This document shows positions 31,387 through 42,643 of a DNA stretch of 64,000 bases, piece after piece. Origin of the DNA: Type-B symbiont of Plautia stali (GTDB lineage: Bacteria; Pseudomonadota; Gammaproteobacteria; Enterobacterales; Enterobacteriaceae); contig BBOA01000004.1 in assembly GCA_001485295.1 (NCBI GenBank), positions 62,001-126,000 of the forward strand, given 5' to 3'. The position numbers and the translations under genes were made by a program. The notes under the pieces were generated by a model. The model worked only from the letters and a program-made list of their open reading frames with translations. It was not told where the DNA came from and made no database searches. Every line of letters starts with the position of its first letter. Position 1 is the stretch's first letter.

Positions 31387-31982
31387 TTGCTGCTACCCGA
31401 TAAACCCGATAAATCAGCCACTCAGAAAACAGCAACGGAAATGACAGGAATACTCATATGAACGTTAAGAAAACTCAGAAGAATCTTAACACCTTAACTC
31501 TATGCTAACTTACGCTTTGAAAAATAGATTTAAGCCAAACTTGAGAAAATCCTCAATAGCCAAAACCAATCAATAAAAATTTTTAGGGCACGTTATGCGA
31601 CAATAAAAACGATAAAAGATGCTTTAAATTAATCACTCACTTCCACCTAACGAACGCATAAAAATATACTTAGTTAAGCACACTGACAAAAATACATATT
31701 AAAAAACTAAAAACATCGCAAATACTGATATTTTTCACTGAAAATCATATGCAATGCAAGCAACATTCCAGAAAGCGCCATTAAAACAGACGTTTTGCCA
31801 ATTCAGCTTTAACCATAATGTTTAATTCTTATAATATATAAGCTAAAAATTGCGACAGTTAACCTAGCCTGAATTTAACAATCGAGGCAGTTCAAAAAGA
31901 TTGTGCATATTAACGCCACGTTTTTCCTGAAAAATTTGATGGGGAGAAATGAGATAGGGAAAAAAGAAAAATTTGCAATTTC
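31387..31982. other. AT-rich gene-free gap
   Basis: About 600 bases of clearly lower GC than the surrounding genes, with no reading frame resembling a protein. A short inverted repeat (ttgagaaaatcctcaa) lies at ~31540. It occupies the place of speB in relatives. It may be decayed DNA or leftover regulatory sequence of the lost insertion. Confidence 0.5.
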
Positions 31983-33840
31983 TTAACAGTTGGCAAAGTT
32001 AATATCGATCTCTTTCACCTGATTACGGAACAGCATCATCAGCTTACCCGGGTTCAACTGCACATACTCCAGCATATCCGCAACGGTATCGCCTTCATCT
32101 GACAGCTCGACTTCAATCTCGCTGCCAGCGCGCTCATAACGTTGACCGCCTAGGTGTCGCCGAACAGGTTGTGCATATTGCCGAGCATCTCCTGATAATA
32201 GGCGTTGCCCATTATCGGCGGATTCTAAGGATCGTACTTCGGCATCGGCATGGTGGTCGCCATGCCGATGCCGTCGACGTAGTGATCGATGGTGCCGTCG
32301 GAGTCGCAGGTGATATTCAGCAGCACCGCGTAGCGCTCTGGCTTTTTATGCAGCCCTTCCAGCGGCAGCACTGGGAACAGCTGATCGATGCCCTAGGCAT
32401 CCGGCATCGACTGGAACAGCGAGAAGTTGACGTACATCTTTCCGCCATCCGCTCCGCAGCTCGTCGATAATCGGACGGTGCGCGCGATTGCCCGGATCGA
32501 GATGCTGCTGAATATAGTGGCAGATGCTCAGATAGAGCTGCTCCGCCTAAGCGTGCTGCGTCAGATCGTAGGTGCCGGCGGCGTAGCCGGTGTGGATATC
32601 ATGCAGATCCATCTGATTGTCGTGCAGCCACTCGCGCAGAGAACGGTGCACGTCAGGCTCGTGCATCTCTTGCTAGGTTTCCCACATGCTGCTGAGGATC
32701 GGGCGTGGCGCATCCTCCTGCGGCGTGATGAAGTCGTTACGCTCGACGCCGATAATGTTAGAGACCAGCACAGTGTGGCCCGCGATTCGGTGATCACCGG
32801 CCGATGCTCCAGATCACGCTCTTCGCAGGCGTCACCAATCGCCCAGATAAAGTTGTTGGCGTATTCGTTCAGGCCGTGGTTGACCGAGCAGTCAGACTGC
32901 GAGCGGGTGCCTTTGTAATCGACCCCTAGACCGCCGCCGACGTCGAAGCATTTAATGTTGACGCCCAGCTTCGCCAGCTCGATGTAGAAACACGCCGACT
33001 CGCGCACACCGGTGGCGATGTTGCGAATGTTGGCCATCTGCGATCCGAGGTGGAAGTGCAGCAGCTGCAGGCTGTCTAGACGGCCCGCGTCGCGTATAAT
33101 CTCTACCAGCTTCAGCACCTGCGACGACGCTAGGCCGAACTTGGATTTCTCGCTGCCGCTCGACTGCCATTTGCCGGAGCCTTACGGACGCCAGACACGC
33201 GCGGATGCTGAGGTGTGGCACTACGTTCAGACACTCCGTCTCTTCCAGCACCAAACGCACCTCGGTCATCTTCTCGATCACCAGATAGATTTTGTGGCCC
33301 AGTTTTTCGCTAATCAGCGCTAGACGGTTATATTTGCGATCTTTGTAGCCGTTACAGACGATCACCGTGCGGGTTTTGCTGGCATGCGCTAGCACCGACA
33401 TCAGCTCCGCTTTGGAGCCAGCCTCGAGGCCCAGCGACTCGCCGGAGTTAACCAGCGATTCGATGACGTGCTTATGCTGGTTGACCTTAATTGGGTAGAC
33501 CAGAAAGTAGTCGCCGCGATAGCCGTATGGTTTGCGCGCGCCTGAACGCCGCGTTGATGGAGCGCAGACGGTGCTGCAGGATCTGCAGAAAGCAGAACAG
33601 CGCGGGCAGACGCTGGCCCTGCACCAGACCAGCCAGATCGACGCACAGCGTCGGTTCATCGGGATTGGGGCAAACGCTGACATGGCTGAGTTCGTTGACG
33701 TCGTAGTAATTATTGCCCCACTAGGCAACGTTATAGGTATGCAGCATCTTGCTGGCATCCTGGTTGTTCGTCGCAACCTCCTACATTGAGCGGAGCCCAC
33801 CCTGTTCGCTAGGTGACGAACCCTTCATGTCTTCAGACAT
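31983..33840 (-). pseudogene. speA: Biosynthetic arginine decarboxylase remnant
   Basis: SpeA (usually 658 residues, PLP enzyme of putrescine synthesis). Most of its length is recognisable but in shifting frames: [31 protein letters not shown] (containing the PLP Lys), [51 protein letters not shown], and the C-terminus [20 protein letters not shown]. Stops include TAG near the start (33782), WET-TAG at 32673-32676 and TAG in the AEQLYLS region. At least four frameshifts. Not functional. Confidence 0.95.
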
Positions 33841-34564
33841 CACGAACCTCGAATTTATGTTGGACGGTGAAAAAAGATAAAAACTAAGTGTAAAATACCC
33901 AAGGCGGTTACGTGTAAATGACCCCAAATGCATTACGACGTTCACTGACGCGCGAACGTTAGCAACAGTTAACAGAAAGGTACAGATTAACCGGCGCGCG
34001 TGTCGGGAGAATGACCGCAACACGCCAAGCGTCGGTAAAAGAGGACAAGTAGGAAAAGGATAACGCCAGCGCGCCGGCAGAGCGCAGAGAACCGCAAGAG
34101 AGGAAAGCGTGGTTCATTACTTCTGTCACCTCTACACATGTTTTCGCATGTGGAAACAAACTGGGCGAACGTCAGAAAGTGGCTCTGACAGTGTGGCTAC
34201 GCACGGCGGTGCTATCCTGTTGGCTGCGTCAGGCAGCAGCGGCGTTTTATACCGTCTGACGGCTAAAAATGTAAAATGTTTCGCTGGCTTGCCGCCGTCT
34301 GGCATCACGATTTTTTGCCAACTGCCCTGTTTTCGAAAAATGCGGAAACAGAAAAAGGGCTGGTATTTCACTCATCCCTTAACCTAAAATAGCCGTCCAG
34401 ATGGTTTTCCATCTAAACTGGTTAACATCCAACATCCAAGCGGTTGACGCCTGACACACTGATACTTATTAACTGCTTGCGGCTTTGCCTGAAGGGGCGT
34501 CAAGTTAGTTCATCTCGCTTGCGCTATGCAGTGAATTCAAACCATTTGTAAGGTAAAGAACAGA
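33841..34564. other. speA-metK divergent intergenic region
   Basis: A 720-base region with no convincing gene. It should hold the metK promoter and the old speA promoter. At ~34391-34422 there are consecutive 8-mers loosely like the MetJ operator (AGACGTCT): AGCCGTCC, AGATGGTT, TTCCATCT. This is suggestive only. A hairpin (cacatgttttcgcatgtgg) lies at ~34136-34154. Confidence 0.4.
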
Positions 34565-35716
34565 ATGGCTAAACACCTTTTTACGTCCGAGTCCGTATCA
34601 GAAGGACATCCTGATAAAATCGCCGACCAGATTTCCGACGCCGTACTGGACGCCATCCTCGAACAGGATCCGAAAGCGCGCGTGGCCTGCGAAACCTACG
34701 TAAAAACCGGTATGGTGCTGGTTGGCGGTGAAATTACCACCAGCGCATGGGTCGATATCGAAGAGATTACCCGCAATACCGTACGTGAGATCGGTTATGT
34801 TCATTCCGATATGGGCTTTGACGCCAACTCCTGCGCCGTCCTGAGCGCCATCGGCAAGCAGTCGCCTGACATTAATCAGGGCGTTGACCGCACCGATCCG
34901 CTGGAGCAAGGCGCGGGCGACCAAGGCCTGATGTTCGGCTACGCCACCGACGAAACCGACGTTCTGATGCCGGCGCCGGTGACCTATGCGCACCGTCTGA
35001 TGCAGCGTCAGTCTGAAGTACGTAAAAACAGCGCGCTGCCGTGGCTACGCCCGGACGCGAAAAGCCAGATCACCTTCCAGTATGATAGCGGCAAAATCGT
35101 CGGCATCGACGCGGTGGTGCTCTCTACCCAGCATGCGGAAGATATCGATCAGGGGACCCTGCGTGAAGCGGTGATGGAAGAGATCATCAAGCCGGTGCTG
35201 CCGAGTGAGTGGATCAACGTCAACACCAAATACCACATCAACCCGACAGGGCGTTTCGTTATCGGCGGCCCGATGGGCGATTGCGGCCTGACCGGCCGTA
35301 AAATCATCGTCGACACCTACGGCGGCATGGCGCGTCACGGCGGCGGCGCTTTCTCCGGCAAGGATCCGTCGAAGGTTGACCGTTCCGCTGCCTACGCGGC
35401 GCGCTATGTGGCAAAAAACATCGTCGCCGCCGGCTTGGCCGACCGCTGCGAGATTCAGGTCTCCTACGCCATCGGCGTGGCGGAACCCACCTCTATCATG
35501 GTGGAAACCTTCGGCACCGAGAAGATCTCGACCGAGCAGCTGACCCTGCTGGTGCGCGAGTTCTTCGACCTGCGTCCTTACGGCCTGATCCAGATGCTGT
35601 ATCTGCTGCAGCCTATCTATAAAGAGACCGCCGCTTACGGTCACTTCGGCCGTGAACATTTCCCGTGGGAAAAAACCGATAAAGCCGCGCAGCTGCGCGA
35701 AGCCACCGGTCTGTAA
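34565..35716 (+). CDS. metK: S-adenosylmethionine synthetase
   Basis: Makes AdoMet from methionine and ATP. 383 residues, equal to the family. ATP/metal motifs are [21 protein letters not shown] at the N-terminus, [16 protein letters not shown] in the middle, the P-loop-like [22 protein letters not shown], and [11 protein letters not shown]. Preceded by a purine-rich ribosome-binding region (aaggtaaaga). Essential for methylation, including the methyltransferases retained here (TrmB). Intact. Confidence 0.97.
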   Translation: MAKHLFTSESVSEGHPDKIADQISDAVLDAILEQDPKARVACETYVKTGMVLVGGEITTSAWVDIEEITRNTVREIGYVHSDMGFDANSCAVLSAIGKQSPDINQGVDRTDPLEQGAGDQGLMFGYATDETDVLMPAPVTYAHRLMQRQSEVRKNSALPWLRPDAKSQITFQYDSGKIVGIDAVVLSTQHAEDIDQGTLREAVMEEIIKPVLPSEWINVNTKYHINPTGRFVIGGPMGDCGLTGRKIIVDTYGGMARHGGGAFSGKDPSKVDRSAAYAARYVAKNIVAAGLADRCEIQVSYAIGVAEPTSIMVETFGTEKISTEQLTLLVREFFDLRPYGLIQMLYLLQPIYKETAAYGHFGREHFPWEKTDKAAQLREATGL

Positions 35717-35730
35717 GTTTACCGCTCTGT

Positions 35731-35766
35731 GCTGTCCTCTGAACCGGAGGACAGCCCTCTTTTTTC
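35731..35766 (+). terminator. metK terminator
   Basis: ctgtcctctgaaccggaggacag stem-loop, then ccctcttttttct, 15 bases after the metK stop. Confidence 0.88.
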
Positions 35767-36051
35767 TCGCCTTTGGCTCCTGCTCTCCCCACCTTTTAGC
35801 ACTTTTTCTTTTCTCAACTACACTTCTCGGACTCGTCAACCCTAAACGTGTTACCGATTACAAATTGAAACGCTTTATTTATCTACTATTCAGGATTTAA
35901 CCGCCGTGGTTATTCTGCTGAAAATGCGTTATTTTCAGCATATTCTGATAGCCGATAATTGACGCCATGTCAGAAACTTAACAGGTGCTATACCTTATTG
36001 GTTATTTGATCTTTTCGGGCTGAATATGCTGAATTTCAGAGTTTCGGCGTA

Positions 36052-36065
36052 TGTAAGCGATTACA
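36052..36065. promoter_or_regulatory. Predicted GalR/GalS operator upstream of galP
   Basis: tgtaagcgattaca is a palindrome matching the GalR/GalS consensus (GTGTAANCGNTTACAC), 84 bases ahead of the galP ATG. It implies galactose-inducible control of galP. Whether galR or galS persists cannot be seen in this window. Confidence 0.75.
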
Positions 36066-36148
36066 TTAGCGTGATCGACCTCACTTTTTCCCAGTAAAAG
36101 GTTTTTTAACATTAGATAATAACAATGATGGATAAACTCGGAGGCAAA

Positions 36149-37546
36149 ATGCCTAGCAATACTCATAAAAGCAGAACCTCAAACAAGGCAATGACCTTGT
36201 TTGTCTGCTTTCTTGCGGCTCTCGCAGGGCTGTTATTTGGACTGGATATCGGCGTTATCGCAGGGGCGCTGCCGTTTATCGCCAAAAGTTTTAACGTTAC
36301 CGCACACCAGCAGGAGTGGATCGTCAGCTCCATGATGTTCGGCGCGGCCGTCGGCGCTGTCGGCTCCGGCTGGATGTCTTCGCGTCTTGGCCGTAAAAAG
36401 AGCCTAATGGCGGGCGCTATCCTGTTCGTTATCGGTTCGCTCTGGTCCGCCATGGCGTCGAACCCGGAGATGCTGATCGTCGCGCGCGTGGTGCTGGGTC
36501 TCGCCGTCGGCGTCGCTTCCTATACCGCGCCGCTCTACCTTTCTGAAATCGCGCCGGAAAAAATCCGCGGCAGTATGATTTCGCTTTATCAGCTGATGAT
36601 TACCATCGGTATTCTCGGCGCCTACCTCTCCGACACCGCGTTCAGCGCCTCCGGCGATTGGCGCTGGATGCTGGGCATCATCACCATTCCGGCGATGCTG
36701 CTACTGGTTGGGGTGTTCTTCCTGCCTAATAGCCCACGCTGGCTGGCCGCGAAAGGCGATTTCCGCGATGCCCAGCGCGTGCTGGATCGTCTGCGCGACA
36801 CTAGCGAGCAGGCGAAACTTGAGCTGGAAGAGATCCGCGAGAGCCTGAAGATCAAGCAGTCCGGCTGGCAGCTATTCCACAGCAACAGCAATTTCCGCCG
36901 CGCGGTGTTCCTCGGCGTACTGCTGCAGGTGATGCAGCAGTTCACCGGTATGAACGTCATCATGTACTACGCACCGAAAATCTTTGAGATCGCCGGTTTC
37001 TCCAATACCACCGAGCAGATGTGGGGCACCGTGATCGTCGGTCTGGTCAACGTGCTGGCGACCTTTATCGCGATTGGCCTAGTGGATCGCTGGGGCCGTA
37101 AGCCGACGCTGATCCTAGGCTTCCTAGTGATGGCGGCCGGAATGGGCGTACTGGGCACCATGCTGCATATGGGCATTCATTCGCAGGGCGTGCAATACTT
37201 CGCGGTCGCGATGCTGCTGATGTTTATCGTCGGCTTCGCCATGAGCGCCGGTCCGCTGATTTGGGTGCTGTGCTCGGAAATTCAGCCGCTGAAAGGCCGC
37301 GACTTCGGGATTACCATCTCTACCGCCACCAACTGGATCGCTAACATGATTGTCGGCGCTACCTTCCTCACCATGCTGAACACGCTGGGTAACGCCCCGA
37401 CTTTCTGGGTCTATGCGCTGCTGAACGTCTTCTTCATTATGTTGACGGTGATGCTGATCCCGGAGACCAAAAACGTCTCGCTGGAGCATATCGAACGCAA
37501 CCTGATGTCGGGCAAAAAACTGCGCGATATCGGCTCGCACAACTAA
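36149..37546 (+). CDS. galP: Galactose:H+ symporter GalP
   Basis: Major facilitator sugar/proton symporter of the inner membrane. The ATG at 36149 ([18 protein letters not shown]) follows ggagg by a few bases, giving 465 residues; an upstream ATG at 36128 lacks a comparable signal. Twelve TM segments. MFS sugar-porter motifs are [41 protein letters not shown], the QQFTGMN of the second half, [10 protein letters not shown], and [12 protein letters not shown] at the C-terminus. Retention suggests host-derived hexose uptake. Several Leu codons followed by G are CTA (ATCCTAGGCTTCCTAGTG), part of the CTAG excess. Confidence 0.95.
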   Translation: MPSNTHKSRTSNKAMTLFVCFLAALAGLLFGLDIGVIAGALPFIAKSFNVTAHQQEWIVSSMMFGAAVGAVGSGWMSSRLGRKKSLMAGAILFVIGSLWSAMASNPEMLIVARVVLGLAVGVASYTAPLYLSEIAPEKIRGSMISLYQLMITIGILGAYLSDTAFSASGDWRWMLGIITIPAMLLLVGVFFLPNSPRWLAAKGDFRDAQRVLDRLRDTSEQAKLELEEIRESLKIKQSGWQLFHSNSNFRRAVFLGVLLQVMQQFTGMNVIMYYAPKIFEIAGFSNTTEQMWGTVIVGLVNVLATFIAIGLVDRWGRKPTLILGFLVMAAGMGVLGTMLHMGIHSQGVQYFAVAMLLMFIVGFAMSAGPLIWVLCSEIQPLKGRDFGITISTATNWIANMIVGATFLTMLNTLGNAPTFWVYALLNVFFIMLTVMLIPETKNVSLEHIERNLMSGKKLRDIGSHN

Positions 37547-37554
37547 GTTACCCA

Positions 37555-37583
37555 AGCGGGCCTTTAAAGCCCGCCTTTTTTAT
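37555..37583 (+). terminator. galP terminator
   Basis: agcgggcctttaaagcccgcc stem-loop followed by tttttta, ten bases after the galP stop. Confidence 0.9.
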
Positions 37584-37623
37584 TTCGTTGAGTTCTCTCT
37601 ATGCGCCGCTTATCTTTGCCGGC

Positions 37624-38135
37624 ATGAAAATCCCTCGCCTCCCTATCACTCTGCAACAGGCGGTGATGCGCTCGCTGCGCCATTTTCTACAGCTTGCCCG
37701 CGAGAAGCTGGAACACCTTTTGCCGAACCGGCGCTGGTCTATCAGTAGCGCGGCACGGCAGCGGGCACCGCCTAACTGGAGAAATGGGAAATACGCCTTA
37801 ACCCAGTGCTGCTCATGGAAAACCAGCAGGCGTTTGTCGACGAGGTGCTGCCGCACGAGCTAGCGCATCTGTTGGTGTGGAAAGTCTTTAGCCACGTGTC
37901 GCCGCACGGCAAAGAGTGGAAATGGATGATGCAGGAGGTGCTGGGCGTGCCCGCGCGCCGCACCCACCCGTTCTCGATTGCCTTGGTGCGCGCCAAAACC
38001 TATCCCTACCACTGCGGATGCCAGCAGCATCACCTCACCGTCAGACGTCATAATCGCGTGCTGAGCGACGAAAGCGAGTACCGCTGCGTGCGCTGCAAAA
38101 GCCTGCTAAAACTAGGCGACTATTCGTCCGCCTGA
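37624..38135 (+). pseudogene. sprT: SprT-family zinc metalloprotein remnant
   Basis: Starts MKIPRLPITLQQAVMRSLRH like SprT. A frameshift (~37720) and two TAG stops follow, in [30 protein letters not shown]. The remainder is readable: [19 protein letters not shown] with the HELAH zinc site, then [21 protein letters not shown] and the C-terminal Cys pairs (CGCQQHH, CVRCKS). Part of the conserved galP-sprT-endA-rsmE-gshB order. Confidence 0.92.
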
Positions 38136-38211
38136 GCGCAATTCCCATTACGCTCGCCGCCTCATTCTGCTACCCTGCCGCCCTTTTTTAGCGACTGAGT
38201 AGAATTGAACA

Positions 38212-38894
38212 TGTCTCGCAACTTTATCGCCACCGCCGCGATGCTGCTCTCCCCTGCCGCCGCTCAGGCGATCTCGCTGGATGACTACCATCAGAATAAC
38301 TTTCAACGGGCGAAAACCTTTGCTGTGGCGATTAACGCCGATACGCCCGGCTCGTTTTACTGCGGCTGTAAAATCAACTGGCAGGGCAAAAAAGGCGTGC
38401 CCGATCTCAATAGCTGCGGCTATCAGGCGCGTAAAAACGCTAACCGCGCCGCACGCATCGAGTGGGAGCATGTGATGCCCGCTTGGGAGTTTGGCCACCA
38501 GCATCAGTGCTGGCAGAACGGCGGCCGCAAAAACTGCAGCAAAGACGCCGACTATCGCCGCATCGAAAGCGATCTGCACAACCTGCAGCCGAGGTAAACG
38601 GCGATCGCGGCAACTTCGCCTATAGCCAGTGGAACGGCAGCGAGCGGCAGTATGGCCAGTGCGAAATAAAAATCGACTTCAAGAACAAGCAGGCGGAGCC
38701 GCCGGCCCGCGCGCATCTGCTTCTTCTATATGCGCGACCAGTATTATCTGCGCCTGTCGCGCCAGCAGACGCAGCTTTTTCCCGTCTGGGACAAGCAGTA
38801 TCTGGTCTCCCCCTGGGAATGCGAACGCGACCAGCGCATCGCTCGCGTGCAGGGCAATCACAATCCTTACGTGCAGCAGGCTTGCCAGCGTTAA
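38212..38894 (+). pseudogene. endA: Endonuclease I remnant
   Basis: Periplasmic non-specific nuclease EndA. The N-terminal half is fine: signal peptide to AQA, then [32 protein letters not shown] (catalytic HNH-like His) and the disulfide Cys. A deletion of several bases after HNLQP (~38590) shifts frame. The next part ([21 protein letters not shown]) shifts again before [18 protein letters not shown]. The C-terminus [13 protein letters not shown] is still readable, ending at 38894. Confidence 0.92.
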
Positions 38895-38966
38895 AATCAC
38901 TGTTTTACACTACGTCTTCTCGATTCCGCCGCGCCGCGAGCGCGGCGCTCAGCTTTTAGAGCCCGT

Positions 38967-39717
38967 ATGCGCATACCCCGCATTTATCATTCTGAACCGT
39001 TAACCAGCCACAGTGAAATCACGCTGGACGAAGACGCCTCAAATCACGTTGGCCGCGTGCTGCGCATGACCAGCGGCCAGCGTCTGGAGCTCTTTGATGG
39101 CACTAATCTGACTTTTGCGGCGGAGATTACTCTTGTCGATAAAAAGCGTGTTTGTCGATAAAAAGCGTGTAAAAGTAAGAGGCCTTAAAGGCCAGCCGGA
39201 CGATCGCGAATCTCCCCTCTTTTTGCATCTCGGCCAAGTGATGTCGCGCGGCGAGAAGATGGATTTCACTATCCAGAAGTCGATTGAGCTGGGCGTGAGC
39301 GTGATTACCCCACTCTTTTCCGAACGCTGCGGTGTCAAACTGGATACCGAACGGCTGGCGAAAAAACGCCAGCCGTGGCAAAAAATCGTCATTGCTGCCT
39401 GCGAACAATGCGGCCGCAATCGCGTGCCGGAAATCCGCCCAGTGATGATGCTGGAGGCCTGGTGTGCAGAAGAGGACACGGACCTGAAGCTCAACCTACA
39501 TCCGCGCGCGCAGCACAGCATCAACACGCAGTCGCAGCCGGTCAAACGGGTTCGCCTGCTGATAGGCCCGGAAGGCGGGCTGAGCGCCGACGAGATCGCC
39601 ATGACCGGCAAGCAGGGTTTTACCGACATTTTGCTCGGACCGCGCGTATTACGCACAGAAACCACCGCGCTTACCGCCATTACGGCACTCCAAGTGAGGT
39701 TTGGCGACCTCGGCTAG
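38967..39717 (+). pseudogene. rsmE: 16S rRNA m3U1498 methyltransferase, broken by a 19-bp duplication
   Basis: RsmE (SPOUT family) methylates U1498 of 16S rRNA. The N-terminal part ([26 protein letters not shown]-like) and the C-terminal SPOUT part ([58 protein letters not shown]) both look intact. They lie in different frames solely because 19 bases are duplicated at 39133-39170. Removing one copy restores a normal open frame of about 243 codons. A very recent pseudogene, or a locus that could revert by slippage. Confidence 0.93.
39133..39170. repeat. Perfect 19-bp tandem duplication in rsmE
   Basis: ttgtcgataaaaagcgtgt is present at 39133-39151 and again at 39152-39170. Because 19 is not divisible by three, it alone accounts for the rsmE frameshift. 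Confidence 0.97.
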
Positions 39718-39833
39718 GGAATAATCAGGGTTTATATTTAGACGCGCACAGCACTTACTGGCTTCCTGACTGGTCAGCCTGCGCTGACTGCACAGAATGG
39801 GGCGGAAAAGACCGCCTCTCTGAGGAGAGAATA

Positions 39834-40778
39834 ATGATTAAACTTGGCATCTTAATCGACCCGATTTCATCCATTAACATTAAAAAAGACACTAGCTTCG
39901 CCATGTTGCTAGAAGCACAGCGCCGCGGTTACGAAATTCACTATATGGAGATGGCCGATCTCTCGCTGCACGGCGGTGTCTCTTATGCCCGTACTCGCCT
40001 GCTAAACGTCGAACAGAATTATGATCAATGGTATGCGTTCGGCAGCGAGCAGGAGATCAAGCTGGCCGATCTTAATGTGATCCTGATGCGTAAGGATCCG
40101 CCGTTCGACACCGAATTTATCTACGCTACCTACATTCTGGAGCGCGCCGAAGAGCAAGGCACGCTGATCGTTAACAAGCCGCAGAGCCTGCGCGACTGTA
40201 ACGAGAAGCTCTACATCGCCTGGTTCTCGGAATTCACGCCCGATACGCTGGTGACGTGCAGCAAAGAGAAGCTACGCGCCTTCTGGCAGAAGCATGGCGA
40301 CATTATTATGAAGCCGCTGGATGGCATGGGCGGCGCGTCGATTTTCCGCGTCGAGCAGGATGATCCGAACTTCGGCGTGATCACTGAGACGCTGACCAAC
40401 CATGGCCAGCTCTTCTGTATGGCGCAGAACTACCTAACCGCCATCAAAGAAGGCGACAAGCGCGTACTGGTGGTGGACGGCGAGCCGGTGCCTTACTGCC
40501 TAGCACGTATCCCGCAGGGCGGCGAAACGCGTGGTAACCTAGCGGCCGGCGGCCGTGGCGAAGCGCGCCCGCTGAGCGAAAGTGACTGGGAAATCGCCCA
40601 TCGCGTCGGCCCGACGCTGAAAGCAAAAGGACTGATTTTTGTCGGCTTAGATATCATTGGTGATAAACTCACTGAAGTGAACGTCACCAGCCCGACCTGC
40701 GTGCGTGAAATCGAAGCCGCATTCCCGATCTCCATCACCGGTATGTTGATGGACGCGATCGAGAAGCGTCTGAGCTGA
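39834..40778 (+). CDS. gshB: Glutathione synthetase
   Basis: Joins gamma-glutamylcysteine and glycine using ATP (ATP-grasp fold). The ATG at 39834 (MIKLGILIDPISSINIKKD) gives 314 residues; a much longer open frame upstream is a frame of rsmE. Motifs are VILMRKDPPFDTEFIYATYI, LKPLDGMGGASIFR (as MKPLDGMGGAS), PQGGETRGNLAAGGRGEARPL and NVTSPTCVREIE. Glycine is needed as substrate although glycine cleavage is lost. Intact. Confidence 0.96.
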   Translation: MIKLGILIDPISSINIKKDTSFAMLLEAQRRGYEIHYMEMADLSLHGGVSYARTRLLNVEQNYDQWYAFGSEQEIKLADLNVILMRKDPPFDTEFIYATYILERAEEQGTLIVNKPQSLRDCNEKLYIAWFSEFTPDTLVTCSKEKLRAFWQKHGDIIMKPLDGMGGASIFRVEQDDPNFGVITETLTNHGQLFCMAQNYLTAIKEGDKRVLVVDGEPVPYCLARIPQGGETRGNLAAGGRGEARPLSESDWEIAHRVGPTLKAKGLIFVGLDIIGDKLTEVNVTSPTCVREIEAAFPISITGMLMDAIEKRLS

Positions 40779-40814
40779 GCATGACCCTAGAGCCAAGCTC
40801 CGTGATCAACCCAA

Positions 40815-40845
40815 ACCGGCGCAGACCCGCGCCGGCTATTTTTGG
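40815..40845 (+). terminator. Probable gshB terminator
   Basis: ccggcgcagacccgcgccgg inverted repeat then ctattttt, about 38 bases past the gshB stop and just ahead of yqgE. Confidence 0.7.
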
Positions 40846-40859
40846 TACATCGAGTGAGA

Positions 40860-41423
40860 ATGAATTTACAGCATCATTTTTTGATTGCCATGCCTTCCCT
40901 ACAGGATCCCTTTTTTAAACGCTCCGTGGTCTATGTCTGCGAGCACAACGAAGAGGGCGCGATGGGTTTGATTATTAACAAGCCGATGGAAAACCTGACG
41001 GTCGAAGGCATTTTAAAGAAGCTGAAAATCACCACCGGCGAGCGTAATCCCGCGATCCGTCTAGACAAACCGGTATTCAGCGGCGGCCCGCTGGCTGGGG
41101 ATCGCGGCTTTATCCTTCACTCAGCGCAGCGCACTTTCTCTTCCAGCATCTATATCTCTGACACCACGGTGATCACCACCTCGCGCGACGTGCTAGAGTT
41201 GCTCGGCACCGCTTCACAGCCGGAGCATGCGCTGGTAGCGCTGGGCTACTGCGCCTGGGAGAAAGATCAGCTGGAGAACGAGCTGATGGAGAACGCTTGG
41301 CTCACCACGCTCGCCAACATCAATATTCTGTTCCAGACGCCAATTTCTGACCGCTGGCGAGAAGCGGCGCGCAGCATCGGCATCGATATTCACAGCATCG
41401 CCAGCAATGCTGGACACGCCTGA
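40860..41423 (+). CDS. yqgE: UPF0301/AlgH-family protein YqgE
   Basis: Conserved protein of unknown biochemical role, usually paired with ruvX. The ATG at 40860 gives 187 residues starting [30 protein letters not shown]. Other conserved pieces are [42 protein letters not shown] and [16 protein letters not shown]. Its stop overlaps the ruvX start by one base (TGATG), so the two are translationally coupled. Intact. Confidence 0.93.
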   Translation: MNLQHHFLIAMPSLQDPFFKRSVVYVCEHNEEGAMGLIINKPMENLTVEGILKKLKITTGERNPAIRLDKPVFSGGPLAGDRGFILHSAQRTFSSSIYISDTTVITTSRDVLELLGTASQPEHALVALGYCAWEKDQLENELMENAWLTTLANINILFQTPISDRWREAARSIGIDIHSIASNAGHA

Positions 41424-41839
41424 TGACGACGCAAACGCTGCTGGGCTTTGACTTCGGCACCAAAAGCATCGGCGTGGCGGTCGGCCAGCAGCTCACCGGC
41501 AGCGCCCGCCCGCTCGCGGCGCTGAAAGCGCAGGACGGCACGCCGGACTGGCTGCAAATAGAACGCCTGCTTAAAGAGTGGCAGCCTGATTTCGTCGTGG
41601 TCGGCCTGCCGCTGAATATGGACGACACCGAGCAGCCGCTTACCGCGCGCGCGCGTAAGTTCGCCAGCCGCCTGCACGGCCGCTTCGGCGTTCGCGTCGA
41701 GCTGCAGGACGAGCGCCTCAGCACCGTCGAAGCGCGCGCCGGCCTGTTCGAGCGCTGCGGCTATCGCGCGCTGGGTAAAGGCTCGGTGGATTCGCAGTCC
41801 GCCACCATCATCCTGCAGGACTGGTTCGAGATACACTGA
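41423..41839 (+). CDS. ruvX: Putative pre-16S rRNA nuclease (Holliday junction resolvase-like) YqgF
   Basis: RNase H-fold nuclease implicated in 16S rRNA 5'-end maturation. 138 residues. N-terminal [18 protein letters not shown] carries the first catalytic Asp; others are in [22 protein letters not shown] and [12 protein letters not shown]. Overlaps yqgE by one base; the remnant yggR (pilT-like) converges downstream. Intact. Confidence 0.94.
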   Translation: MTTQTLLGFDFGTKSIGVAVGQQLTGSARPLAALKAQDGTPDWLQIERLLKEWQPDFVVVGLPLNMDDTEQPLTARARKFASRLHGRFGVRVELQDERLSTVEARAGLFERCGYRALGKGSVDSQSATIILQDWFEIH

Positions 41840-41844
41840 CCTGT

Positions 41845-42628
41845 CGGCGCCGCGTAGCTCGCCTCGCTCGCGATCAGCTCTTCCTGCTGTCGCGCCAGCA
41901 TGCTCTGTTCAAAGGTCTGCATACCGGCCTGCGCGCCGATCTAATGCATTTTGCCGTTGGCTATAGCGGGCGCACACTTCAAACAGCCCGATGCTGCTGC
42001 CGTCGCGCGCTGGCACCAACTTCTGAGCCATCACCGCTTTCAGGCTGCCCGCCAGCTGGGCGCGCACCAGATTTTTCTCCTCCGTTGGAAAGACATCCAC
42101 TAAGCGGTCTGCCGCCTGCGCCGAGCGTGCGCAACGTAGCCAGCACCAGATGACCGGTTTCCGCAGCGGTCAACACCTGACGGATGGCGTCGACCATCGC
42201 CGCCAGCGTGATGGATTTGCCGCTGCCGGTAGCGCCGACGACTAAAATCAGCCCATCCTCCCACTATAGCTAGCTTGGCACTGCAGGCGGCAGACGCCGG
42301 ATCTCCAGTTTCGGGCGGCCGCTCAACAGCGTGCACAGTGCCAGCGAAAGCCCCTGTCGTTGTGCGAACAGGTTGGCGCGCCGCCGCGCTGACCATCGCC
42401 AAGGAAGAGCGCGAAGTCGGTTTGCCCCTGCGCCGCCAGCTCGACGCGCAGCCGCGCGTCGAGATAGCACCCGGCGAAGCGCGTCAGCCAATCCGCTGTC
42501 AGCGGCGCGAGATTGGGGATGCGCTCCAGCCTGCTGTAGCCTGCCAGCATGGTGAATGTCCGCTGCACAGGTGCAGATCGGCGGCATTATGCTTTACACT
42601 AAGCATTACAATTTCTTCTAACTCCATA
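41845..42628 (-). pseudogene. yggR: PilT-like twitching ATPase remnant
   Basis: YggR, a PilT/VirB11-type secretion ATPase. Fragments on the minus strand are EIVMLSVKHNAADLHLC (start), the Walker A region GATGSGKSITLAAMV with an altered frame, LTAAETGHLVLATL, and NLVRAQLAGSLKAVMAQKL. The stretch between Walker A and TAAETGH (including Walker B) is deleted, and multiple TAG stops occur. Divergent from yggS as in E. coli. Confidence 0.88.
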
Positions 42629-42643
42629 GACAGCCTCCTGACG

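Noticed and set aside
39375-40778. A 467-codon frame including gshB with a long N-terminal extension
   Set aside because: The extension is the wrong frame of rsmE; the GshB family begins at the ATG at 39834.
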